DNA from: Candidatus Bathyarchaeota archaeon
GTDB taxonomy: Archaea; Thermoproteota; Bathyarchaeia; RBG-16-48-13; GCA-020355125
Reading direction: 5' to 3'
NCBI GenBank assembly: GCA_030607815.1
Contig: JAUWJG010000003.1
Span: 1 to 21,899 of the forward strand
Length of the DNA: 21,899 nucleotides
The number at the start of each line of letters is the position of its first letter. Positions within the stretch are counted from its first letter, which is position 1. This document shows, one piece after another, positions 1 to 7,473 of this stretch. A program made the position numbers and the translations under genes. The notes beneath the pieces are model-generated. The model was not told where the DNA came from. It saw nothing but the letters and a program-made list of their open reading frames with translations, and ran no database searches.

Positions 1-959
1 AAATCCTTCAATCTATTTTCATTTAGAGATGTTCCTTTACAAAGTGGTATATTTTCTAATTGAATCCAATTCATCTGGAGATTTCTTAATACATTTCCTC
101 TCAAATATTTTTTATAACTCTGTTCTCTTAGTTCCCTTCTAATTTCTTTACTTATGTTTTTAGTTAACTGGAAGGGGTTCAATCTATATACATTGAACCC
201 TTCTTCCTCAATTGGTTTTAATATGTTTTCTAAGTCATTATTATTTTGAAAACCTATTACAGTATTTGGAAGTAATTTTCTTATCATGGAAGTTTTAAAT
301 TCTTTTGCATCTTCTCCTTGAATCCATCCATCTGTATTTATTATAATAACTTGGCTTTCCATCTCTTCAGCTCGTTTTTTAAGTAAAGTAATTCCTTCAA
401 TCACGCTTTCAGTTACTGTTTTTGGGTTAGTATTTCCTGTAAAATAAGCCTCATATGCTTTAAGATAAAATAAATCAGATACTGGTCGCTGGACTAAACA
501 TAAACCAATTGTAGCTGGTGGTCCTATATCTGCTTGTTCAATATCTGCATCGATAATAACAGTCTCAAATTGCATTCTCAATGCATGGTTTGCAAAAAAA
601 GTGCACAAAGTACTTTTTCCACAATCAATATTTCCAAGAATTAAAATCGTACTTGGTTTTTGTTTTTTAAGCACTTCCTCAGTTATTGTTCTCCAAGAAT
701 CCGGTATTATGCTTCCTGTTATTTCATCAGTATAGGCTTTACTACTGATTTTTACATCTAATCTTGAATTCTTTTCAACTTCAAGTGGAAGTGTTTTCCC
801 TTTCCTAATAATTACTTTTTTATACAATACCATGGTTGACCCTAGAATCGTTATTTTTCCTTCAATTAATGTGACTGATGCCGGTCCACTGACGATGAGC
901 GTATTTCCTTTTTCAATAGTTCTTTCCATTTTGTTTCTTCTCATTTTTCCTATGTCCAT
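1..959 (-). CDS. Clp1/Grc3-family polynucleotide 5'-kinase (partial, C-terminus off the left edge)
   Basis: An unbroken reading frame on the minus strand enters from position 959 and runs off the window, giving about 319 residues. Residues about 10-95 look like the small beta-rich N-terminal domain (motif VSGPASVTLIEG). A Walker A P-loop, GNIDCGKST, lies at about 109-117. The second motif, DADIEQADIGPPATIGL, corresponds to the family's DxDxGQ...PP motif, with Glu in place of the usual Gly. Known members (Clp1, Grc3/NOL9 and archaeal homologues) phosphorylate RNA or DNA 5'-hydroxyl ends in tRNA and rRNA processing. Possible starts are ATG at 959, 944 or 929; the one at 944 has AGGA just upstream. 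Nothing adjacent suggests an operon. The family is fairly sure; the exact substrate is not. Confidence 0.75.
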   Translation of the reverse strand, partial: MDIGKMRRNKMERTIEKGNTLIVSGPASVTLIEGKITILGSTMVLYKKVIIRKGKTLPLEVEKNSRLDVKISSKAYTDEITGSIIPDSWRTITEEVLKKQKPSTILILGNIDCGKSTLCTFFANHALRMQFETVIIDADIEQADIGPPATIGLCLVQRPVSDLFYLKAYEAYFTGNTNPKTVTESVIEGITLLKKRAEEMESQVIIINTDGWIQGEDAKEFKTSMIRKLLPNTVIGFQNNNDLENILKPIEEEGFNVYRLNPFQLTKNISKEIRRELREQSYKKYLRGNVLRNLQMNWIQLENIPLCKGTSLNENRLKD

Positions 960-1019
960 TTCGGATAGATATTTTTATGGTCGAACGTACATCTATTGAA
1001 TCTTTATGATAATTATGCT

Positions 1020-1300
1020 TTTTCTTAATATTTTTCATTGACTATTTCTCTTCAACTGGTTCCATAATGATTTTATGTGACAGTTCTTCATTTAATAATT
1101 TAAATAACCTTTTTTGTCTATTCTTTTCTTCCTTACTAATCTTTACTCTTTTCTTTTTAGCTTTAATCTTTTTTAAGATCTGAATAATTTCTTTTGTCTC
1201 CTACATTTACGCGTTCCATTTTTTTTAAATAATATCCTTTACTAAAACAGTAAAACACAGCTTCTCCCCTGGATCTATTCCAATTATTTTCTTAAAAAAA
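1020..1300 (-). pseudogene. Decayed RuvC-fold (TnpB/IS605 OrfB-like) transposase remnant
   Basis: Read on the minus strand, one frame starts with IGIDPGEKLCFTVL, like the first RuvC/RNase H motif of TnpB proteins. The coding signal then appears to jump to a second frame (SKGYYLKKMERVNVGDKR) and back to the first (a basic helix, then KRLFKLLNEELSHKIIMEP). This basic-helix, Hx-K and acidic-residue order is what follows the first motif in TnpB. Several stops and at least two frame changes mean it cannot be expressed as one protein. No terminal repeats or TnpA partner were seen. The assignment is inferred from motif order only and could be another RNase H-fold protein. Confidence 0.35.
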
Positions 1301-1361
1301 TCTTTTTTTTCTGAATAATTGAATTTTATCATCGATAACTTTCGATGGAACAGTTACTTAA

Positions 1362-1623
1362 TCATAGCTGAGAAATTCTGAAAAAACAATATTTTCTTTC
1401 TCTGATTTTGTAGTGATACCAATTTTTAGATAAGCGAAACAGTACATTCTGGAATAAAACTTCAAATAATAATCTTCTGCTTTCAAATTTTGAGACAAGC
1501 TTCTCGTATGCTTTTCCTGATGTAGTTAAACTACCAAATCTCTTGTTATTATATAACTTATCTAAACTTATTAAACCCAATATCACTTAGAACTTGATAT
1601 TTTAAAAGCTCAATAATTGTCAA
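1362..1623 (-). pseudogene. Decayed winged-helix domain fragment
   Basis: An open stretch of 74 codons (GTG start at 1586) encodes GSLTTSGKAYEKLVSKF, the beta-wing pattern of a winged helix (LTxxGKxxxxxL). A second frame just upstream supplies the plausible preceding helices, LTIIELLKYQVLSDIG, from 1623. A one-base shift near 1580 would join them into one domain. The pattern is reminiscent of the C-terminal winged helix attached to some archaeal ATPases or regulators. No start codon with a ribosome-binding site and no intact full-length version were seen, so it reads as a remnant. Function cannot be assigned. Confidence 0.35.
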
Positions 1624-1805
1624 CTATTTGTTATAACGGGAAATTCCGATGAAAATTATTATTTATGCGTTAATAGAAGACTCTTCTCTCTGTTACTAAA
1701 ATTGAACACTTTTAAGGGTCCATTCATACTCTGAATTCTCACCTTAAAATAATTGATGTTGTAGAATGGTTTCCTTTAACACTATACAATAGAAAGGTGA
1801 CTTAG

Positions 1806-3023
1806 ATGAAGTATGTGATGGTTATTGCCGATGGAATGGCCGATTATCCAGTCAAAGATCTTGACGGAAAGACTCCCCTGCAAGTAGCTAGTCATCCAAA
1901 TATGGATAAAATTGTTTCCCAAGGTATATGTGGTACTCTTAATACTGTGCCTAATGGAATGGACGTTAATACTGATGTTGCTGTTTTTTCAATCTTAGGT
2001 TATAATCCAAAAAAATATTATGATGGTAGAGGACCTTTAGAAGCTGCAAGTCAGGGCATTTTTTTAGACAAGACAAGTATAGCTTTTAGATGTAATATTA
2101 TCTCGGAGAAAGATGGTATTCTGCATGATTATTCGGCTGGACACATAAAAACGGTGGATGCTAAGAAGCTTATTGCTTGCATAAATAGAGAACTCGGCGT
2201 TTTTGGGAAAATCATATTTTATCCCGGCGTTGATTATAGGCATTTACTCGTTTTTATAGGTACTGATTATTCTCAAGAAGTCAAATGTTTTCCTCCTCAT
2301 GATGTCGTAGGTAAGCCCATCAAAGAGCTTATGGTTACACCCTTAAACAAGAGTGGTGTTAGAATGGCTACTCTTTTAAACAACATAATTTTGAAATCGA
2401 GAGATATTCTTTCGAATCATCCTATTAATATTGAGCGAATAAATAATAATCAAAATCCTGCTAATATGCTCTGGCCTTGGAGTCCTGGAAAAACACCAAA
2501 ATATCCAAAACTTAAGGATAAATATAGTATAACTGGGGCTGTGATATCTGCAGTTGATGTGATAAAGGGAATCGGTACCTATGCAGGTATGAGTATTATC
2601 GAAGTTCCAGGTGCGACAGGATATATCGATACAAATTATGAGGGAAAAGCTAAATATGCGTTGAAAAGTCTAGAGCACCATGATTTTGTTCTGGTTCATG
2701 TTGAAGCTCCAGATGAAGCTGGACATATGGGTGATCATACTTTAAAAATTAAAACTATTGAAGATATTGATGAAAGATTATTAGGTATTATCTTAAAAGA
2801 GATTAAAGATGATTTTACAATTGCAATTCTTTGTGATCATTTAACTCCTGTCACTCTTAAAACTCATACATCGGACCCTGTTCCTTTTGCTATTTATTCT
2901 AATTTAAATAAAAAAAATAACATCATCTCTCATTTTGATGAAATATGCATCAAACAAAGCCCATTGCATATGAAGAAGGGTTATAGATTTTTCCAATTCT
3001 TTTTAAGATATGGAAAAGGTTAG
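1806..3023 (+). CDS. apgM: Archaeal-type phosphoglycerate-mutase-family protein, proposed homoserine kinase subgroup
   Basis: The 405-residue protein belongs to the alkaline-phosphatase-superfamily iPGM group. The start VIADGMADYP (metal ligand D9), YYDGRGPLEAASQGI, CFPPHDVVGKP, NPANMLWPWSPGKTPK, PDEAGHMGDH and the C-terminal CDHLTPVTLKTHTSDPVPF follow the subgroup annotated as proposed homoserine kinase rather than glycolytic mutase. That role would be phosphorylation of homoserine in threonine synthesis, which suits a neighbourhood of amino-acid genes. The nucleophile position, normally Ser in GSD/GSE, is Thr56 in NTD. The ATG is preceded by AAAGGTGA ending five bases upstream, a good ribosome-binding site. 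Its last four bases overlap convergent argG. Family assignment is firm; the homoserine-kinase role is inferred. Confidence 0.88.
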   Translation: MKYVMVIADGMADYPVKDLDGKTPLQVASHPNMDKIVSQGICGTLNTVPNGMDVNTDVAVFSILGYNPKKYYDGRGPLEAASQGIFLDKTSIAFRCNIISEKDGILHDYSAGHIKTVDAKKLIACINRELGVFGKIIFYPGVDYRHLLVFIGTDYSQEVKCFPPHDVVGKPIKELMVTPLNKSGVRMATLLNNIILKSRDILSNHPINIERINNNQNPANMLWPWSPGKTPKYPKLKDKYSITGAVISAVDVIKGIGTYAGMSIIEVPGATGYIDTNYEGKAKYALKSLEHHDFVLVHVEAPDEAGHMGDHTLKIKTIEDIDERLLGIILKEIKDDFTIAILCDHLTPVTLKTHTSDPVPFAIYSNLNKKNNIISHFDEICIKQSPLHMKKGYRFFQFFLRYGKG

Positions 3024-4228
3024 TCTCTTTTTTTCTTATTTCTTTTTAAAATGTTTGCTGCTCTAGTGGGTAACCCCCATAGTTCTATGAAACCTAGTGA
3101 CCAAGTCTGATCGAAGGTCGTAGAACTCTTATAAGTTGCAAGTTTCAGATCATATAATGACATTGGTGAAGATCTTCCAACTACGCGAACACTCCCTTTG
3201 TATAGTTTGACTTTAACTTTTCCGAATAGTCTCTCTTGAGTTTTATCTATAAATGCCTCTAAGGCTTCTTTCAAGGGTTCCATCCATAAACCTGAATAAA
3301 CTAAGAATGTCCATTGATTATCTACAAGTTTCTTGAATGATAGTTCATGTTTTGTTAGAATTGTTTTCTCTAAGTCATTATGAGCCTCTAAAATAACTGT
3401 TGCTGCTGGGCACTCGTAGACTTCCCTCGATTTGATACCGATGAGTCTATCCTCCATATGATCTATACGTCCAATGCCATGTTTCCCAGCTATATTATTT
3501 AACTTTTCAATTAATGTTACAGCATCTAAGGTTTCTCCATTTATAGCATATGGAATACCTTCTCTAAAATTGATCGTGAGATATTCTGGTTCATTCAACG
3601 CATTTTCAGGTGATTCTGTCCATTCAAAAGCAGCTTCAGGTGGTTCAGTACTTGGATCTTCTAGCGGTCCAGATTCAATGGATCTTCCCCAAAGATTTTG
3701 ATCTATACTATACACTTTATTCTTTTCAAAGACTAAGGGTATTTTCTTTTCCTTAGCATATTTCAGTTCTTCATCTCGTGATAAATTCCATTCTCGTATA
3801 GGTGCAATAATTCGAAGATTTGGTTCTAATGATTTTATTGTAATATCAAAACGAACTTGATCGTTTCCCTTCCCAGTACATCCATGAGCCACTCCAATTG
3901 CATTTTCCTTCTTTGCAACTTCGACGAGTTTTGAAGCTATTAGGGGACGGGATAGAGCAGCACTCAGGGGATATTTTCCTTCATAGAGAGCATTTGCTTT
4001 TATCGCTTGAAAAATATATTTTTTGACAAATTCTTCTTTTGCATCGATGGAATAGTGTTTGATTGCACCGATTATCTTCGCTTTCTCTTCAATTTCTTTT
4101 AAATTTGACCCTTGGCCCACATCCACCGTCATAGTTATGACATCAAAATCATATTTCTCTTGAATCAATCTTATTGATACAGAAGTATCCAATCCACCAG
4201 AGTAAGCTAAAACAATTTTATCTCTCAT
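3020..4228 (-). CDS. argG: Argininosuccinate synthase
   Basis: ArgG joins citrulline and aspartate using ATP to make argininosuccinate, the penultimate step of arginine synthesis in the cytosol. The 402 residues match the family's usual length. The N-terminal PP-loop AYSGGLDTS (residues 8-16) binds ATP. SRPLIA, GCTGKGNDQVRFD, the LWGRSIESGPLEDP segment and the C-terminal SSPMSLYDLKLATYKS are all present, so the enzyme looks intact. It lies 64 bases downstream of lysW on the same strand, probably co-transcribed, which links the LysW pathway here to arginine. Its lysine-rich C-terminus (KRNKKKRD) is encoded by the T-rich tract that may terminate the convergent upstream gene. ArgH is not in the window. 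Confidence 0.97.
   Translation of the reverse strand: MRDKIVLAYSGGLDTSVSIRLIQEKYDFDVITMTVDVGQGSNLKEIEEKAKIIGAIKHYSIDAKEEFVKKYIFQAIKANALYEGKYPLSAALSRPLIASKLVEVAKKENAIGVAHGCTGKGNDQVRFDITIKSLEPNLRIIAPIREWNLSRDEELKYAKEKKIPLVFEKNKVYSIDQNLWGRSIESGPLEDPSTEPPEAAFEWTESPENALNEPEYLTINFREGIPYAINGETLDAVTLIEKLNNIAGKHGIGRIDHMEDRLIGIKSREVYECPAATVILEAHNDLEKTILTKHELSFKKLVDNQWTFLVYSGLWMEPLKEALEAFIDKTQERLFGKVKVKLYKGSVRVVGRSSPMSLYDLKLATYKSSTTFDQTWSLGFIELWGLPTRAANILKRNKKKRD
3024..3047 (+). terminator. T-rich terminator after apgM, inside the argG 3' end
   Basis: Directly after the apgM stop there is T7 at 3028-3034 and T5 at 3043-3047. Archaeal RNA polymerase terminates at such oligo-T tracts. On the other strand the same bases encode the Lys-rich tail of ArgG. 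No hairpin was seen, so this is an inference from base composition and position. Confidence 0.4.
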
Positions 4229-4292
4229 ATTTAATCTACCTAATCTACTTTAATCTTATGAGAATATTAAATCTGAGAAATTGAGAAAAAAC

Positions 4293-4469
4293 TTATTCGC
4301 CCCAATCTTCTTTCTCAATTGATAACCTTTGTATCTCTACTTGATTTGCTTCTACTTTTTCAACTTCAAGTTCAAGACCACAATCAACGCATTCTATGAT
4401 CTCTCCAACCATAACATCTTCTGGTATCTCAATTTCGGCTAAACAATCTGGACAAGGTGATAAAATCAT
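4293..4469 (-). CDS. lysW: LysW amino-group carrier protein
   Basis: This 58-residue acidic protein is the carrier of the LysW-dependent lysine/arginine pathway. The alpha-amino group of glutamate or 2-aminoadipate is linked to its C-terminal Glu during synthesis. Two zinc-binding CxxC pairs (C6/C9 and C27/C30) flank the EIPEDVMVGEIIEC segment, and the protein ends in the signature EDWGE with Glu58 last. I chose the ATG at 4469 because the product then has family length and starts at the first CxxC. A purine-rich GGAAGCGGA lies about seven bases upstream. The frame can be extended to 4499, but those ten residues are not family-like. It probably heads a lysW-argG operon. Confidence 0.95.
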   Translation of the reverse strand: MILSPCPDCLAEIEIPEDVMVGEIIECVDCGLELEVEKVEANQVEIQRLSIEKEDWGE

Positions 4470-4541
4470 TTTTTTTAATCCGCTTCCTTTATTTTTCAAT
4501 CTAACTTTGCTTCACTTATTCCCTTTTTTAGACTTTTAGGT

Positions 4542-4551
4542 TTAATATATC
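4542..4551 (-). promoter_or_regulatory. Possible TATA box of lysW-argG
   Basis: On the minus strand the sequence reads GATATATTAA, about 73 bases upstream of the chosen lysW start. An archaeal promoter here would start transcription near 4515-4520, leaving a leader of about 50 bases that includes the ribosome-binding site. Pattern-based only in an AT-rich background. Confidence 0.3.
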
Positions 4552-4729
4552 TGTATCGTTGAATTAATAATTAAATATTATAACTCCTTTTTTTCTTGTT
4601 AAATTAAATTTGTTAAAGCTATGAAAGTCTTTCCCACATATTTATTTGATAATACCATAATTGTGTCCGAGTAACAACTCACAGTTTCCTCAATATTTAC
4701 TCGCTTCATTGAGACTGGATTATAGAAAG

Positions 4730-5130
4730 TTAAAGTACATCAGGATGTAACTGTTGTATTTTTTGAGCTATTGATGATAATTTCTGAAGATTCTGTTTTA
4801 CGTCTAAATAGTTGTCTTCTGAAAGAATTTACGGATATGGTTAATTTTTTCTTAATGGAATAAAGTTATAATTTCTATTTCTTCAAAAACCTGAAAGTAA
4901 TCCTGAGGCCATTTAGATAACGTTTTCTTGACAGTTTCCAATCTTTTTATTTCTTAGATCGAAATTTTATTTTCATTTATTCATAAATTAATTCTACTTT
5001 TCGTGATTATTACTTGAATTTTTTCTTGAAGTAATGATACTCTACTTCTGCACGCTTCACGGAATTTATTAAAATCTCTATACTGACTCTTTTTCTAAGA
5101 ATTTTCTCAACAGAAGATTTGAGCTACTTT
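4730..5130 (-). pseudogene. Decayed helical protein gene between lysW and lysX
   Basis: Minus-strand reading gives a coding-like sequence broken across frames. It runs SSNLLLRKFLEKES, then after a one-base shift YRDFNKFREACRSRVSLLQ and KIQVIITKSRINL. After two in-frame stops comes EIKRLETVKKTLSKWPQDY with FQVFEEIEIITLF. After another stop and a shift it ends EDNYLDVKQNLQKLSS, IAQKIQQLHPDVL and TAA at 4730-4732. The composition (Leu, Lys, Glu, Gln; helical) resembles a real protein and not random AT-rich DNA. I recognise no family; it does not look like LysY. At least three stops and two frameshifts make it a pseudogene. The rest of the 4500-5331 gap holds no other gene that I can see. Confidence 0.45.
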
Positions 5131-5331
5131 ACTACAGGACTATAATTAGAGTATTTTTTGTAATCTTTAGTTTGTATCTATGAGATTATGTACGATTTTA
5201 ACAAATTGAATTGACCATATTCGGTTCCTAACACTCTATTGTATAAAATTGGCCAAAAGATATATTATCATTTATCATCCAGCGTATACTATCCAACATA
5301 ATCTTTATCGCATACTACTTAATCCTAAATT

Positions 5332-6558
5332 GTGGGGTTTAATATAAAATTGAGTATTGCTATTATGTACGAATCCGCTGATACTGATGAAATGGGCATA
5401 AGATTAACGGCAGAGGAGATGGGCGTCGACTTAGTCTATATTCCCTTTCGCAAGATATCAGTCTCAATATCTAATGATGGTTATCAGTTTAAGACGAAAG
5501 GTCGACACTTAGAAAAAACCCTTGAGGGTGTGAATACCGTTCTTAACAGAATGCAGAGTAAAAATGCTAGATTATACGCATCGAGTATTATGGAAGGTCT
5601 GGGAAAGTATGTATTGAACCCATTAACCTTAGAATATTTATGTTTCAGTAAATTCCGATCATTAGTAGAACTTTGGAAAAGAGGAATAAGGATTCCTAGC
5701 ACTGTCTTTATTCCTCTCGATGCTCACGATATAACGACGTCTGGTAGACAACTCAATAATACAGAAGCTATAGCTGATTTAATTCAAGATAGTCTTGGTG
5801 AGGGTGATATTGTTTTAAAGCCCGATGCAGGAACTCATGGAAGAGACGTCAGACTTTCAAGAGATAGAAAAACTTTGATCAACAATTTAACTATTTCAAA
5901 TCCTTCTATAATTAATCCAATCGGTTTTGTAGCCCAAGAGTTCATTGAAAAATGGTTTTATGACCTCAGAATAATCGTTGCAAAGGAAAGGGGTAAACCT
6001 CCTTATTGATATCCGACAGCTTTAGCTCGTGGAGGTTTTAAAGATTTTCGAACTAATACATTTCTTGGAAATATGGTTTTTGGAGTTAAATTACCGGTGA
6101 GTATTCAGAAATCTTCGATCGAATGTGGTAAAGCTATGGGGAGAGATTCAGAAGCTTGGATTCTAGGGTTAGATGCAATGTTTAACATTGGAGAAGACCG
6201 ATTTGTTGACGATGATTATGTAAAATCTGAGCTCGAAAAACTTATTCCATCCTTTAATGGTATAAAGAAAGTTAAACGAGAAAAGATCAAGGTTGGAAAA
6301 TTTTCCAGTTGGAATAAAAAATTGGAGGATGCTTTTCAAATCTATATGGATACCGAGCATTATGCATGTATTAAAGATATAATAGAGGAAAGTATTGCAC
6401 GTAACGCTGATAATCTCTTGTTTCATGAAGCAAATTCTTGCCCTGAATTTTGGGAACAAACTCGAATAGTTGGGGGTATAAATGTGGCTATTCCTTTGAT
6501 TAAATGTGCTCAAAGTGTCGCTGGTTATCGTGTATTTCAACGATATAAACGATATTAA
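5332..6558 (+). pseudogene. lysX: LysX/ArgX-like ATP-grasp ligase, interrupted by one in-frame TGA
   Basis: LysX ligates the alpha-amino group of glutamate or 2-aminoadipate to the C-terminus of LysW. The frame has 408 codons from a GTG start, longer than the roughly 280-residue Thermus and Sulfolobus LysX, so this is a larger RimK-like variant. Seen in order: an N-terminal domain, the ATP-grasp signal VLKPDAGTHGRDVRL, FYDLRIIVAK, ALARGGFKDFRTNTFLGN with likely catalytic Arg and Asn, and the metal-binding HEANSCPEFWEQTRIVGG. Codon 226 (6007-6009) is TGA, splitting the product into 225 residues and, from ATG 6073, 161 residues. Homology-like sequence continues without shift on both sides, so this is one point change, a sequencing error, or readthrough. 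A two-piece enzyme would lose about 20 residues of the active-site loop. The LysX role is inferred mainly from its neighbours. Confidence 0.68.
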
Positions 6559-6582
6559 TAAAACCATTCGATTTGAAAAATA

Positions 6583-6590
6583 TTTTATAG
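6583..6590 (+). promoter_or_regulatory. Possible TATA box of lysZ-lysJ-lysK
   Basis: TTTTATAG preceded by an A-rich, BRE-like GAAAAATA lies about 75 bases before the lysZ start and 25 bases after the lysX stop. It would allow lysZ-J-K to be transcribed independently of the interrupted lysX. Pattern only. Confidence 0.3.
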
Positions 6591-6663
6591 TGTAATGCTT
6601 ATTTCCCTTGAAATCTTATCAAAATTTAAAAATTTTTAAAGTATTCACAGAATGTGATAGTAG

Positions 6664-7473
6664 ATGTTGATTGTAGCAAAAGTTGGAGGACGATTAATAG
6701 AAAATGGTCTCCCTTCAAATATTATTAATGACACAAAAACCGTACTTGCATCGAATAAGCTCATCTTCGTACACGGAGGCGGAGTAGAAGTAACGGAAAT
6801 CGCTTCCAAACTTGGTAAAGAACAAACGTTTATCACTTCTCCCGCTGGTTTCAGAAGTAGATATACTGATAAAGAAACTATTAAAATCTACACTATGGTT
6901 ATGGCGGGGAAACTCAATAAACAGATAGTTACTAACCTTCAGAGTGTGGGTGTTAATGCTTTAGGTTTATCTGGTCTAGATGGACAACTAATAAAAGCTA
7001 ATCGCAAAAAGAAGCTTATTATAATCGATAATAGAGGGCGTAAGAGGGTAATAGATGGAGGTTATACAGGAAAGATTGTAAGTGTCAACTCTAAACTCAT
7101 TCACCTAATTATGGGTGGAGGGTACACTCCTGTTATCTCACCTATTGCTTTAAGCGAAGAATTTGAACCCTTGAATGTGGATGGTGATAGAGTGGCTGCT
7201 TATATCTCCGGTTTCCTTAAAGCTGATAAACTAATTCTTATGACTGACGTTGAAGGTTTATATTTAGATGAAACATTAATTACGAAGTTATCTGTTTTAG
7301 AGGCTAAGGAAATTCTTCAAAAAATTGGTCCTGGAATGATTACGAAAGTTTATGCTGCTATGGAATCTCTGAGTATGGGTGTTAAAGAAGTAATTATAAC
7401 TTCGGGTCTATCAAGTAAACCTATTTCTTCAGCTATTGAACATAAACGGGGAACAGTGATTAGTTATGAATGA
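6664..7473 (+). CDS. lysZ: [LysW]-glutamate/aminoadipate kinase LysZ
   Basis: LysZ phosphorylates the side-chain carboxylate of LysW-bound glutamate or 2-aminoadipate. The 269-residue protein is a complete amino-acid kinase: AKVGGRL at 5-11, the glycine loop HGGG at 37-40, GLSGLDGQLIKA at 101-112, NVDGDRVAAY at 171-180, LMTDVEGLY at 192-200 and the late GPGMITKVYAAMES motif (usually GGM). The RSRYTDKET segment at 64-72 is the region that in this family distinguishes LysW-bound substrates from free N-acetylglutamate. The stop is TGA, overlapping the lysJ start by eight bases, so the two are translationally coupled. Confidence 0.93.
   Translation: MLIVAKVGGRLIENGLPSNIINDTKTVLASNKLIFVHGGGVEVTEIASKLGKEQTFITSPAGFRSRYTDKETIKIYTMVMAGKLNKQIVTNLQSVGVNALGLSGLDGQLIKANRKKKLIIIDNRGRKRVIDGGYTGKIVSVNSKLIHLIMGGGYTPVISPIALSEEFEPLNVDGDRVAAYISGFLKADKLILMTDVEGLYLDETLITKLSVLEAKEILQKIGPGMITKVYAAMESLSMGVKEVIITSGLSSKPISSAIEHKRGTVISYE

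Noticed and set aside
6007..6009. Selenocysteine insertion at the lysX TGA
   Set aside because: No SECIS-like hairpin with GC stem was visible in the 105 bases after the gene or right after the TGA, and LysX is not a known selenoprotein. Kept only as a question in the findings.
6073..6558. LysX as two separately translated subunits
   Set aside because: A start at 6073 would drop about 20 residues of the active-site loop (ALARGGFKDFRTN), so a functional split protein is unlikely.
7471..7473. Genome-wide reassignment of TGA to Trp
   Set aside because: lysZ, both ecfA genes, larA, the Brix gene and the flavoprotein all end in TGA at the expected family length, several with overlapping next starts.
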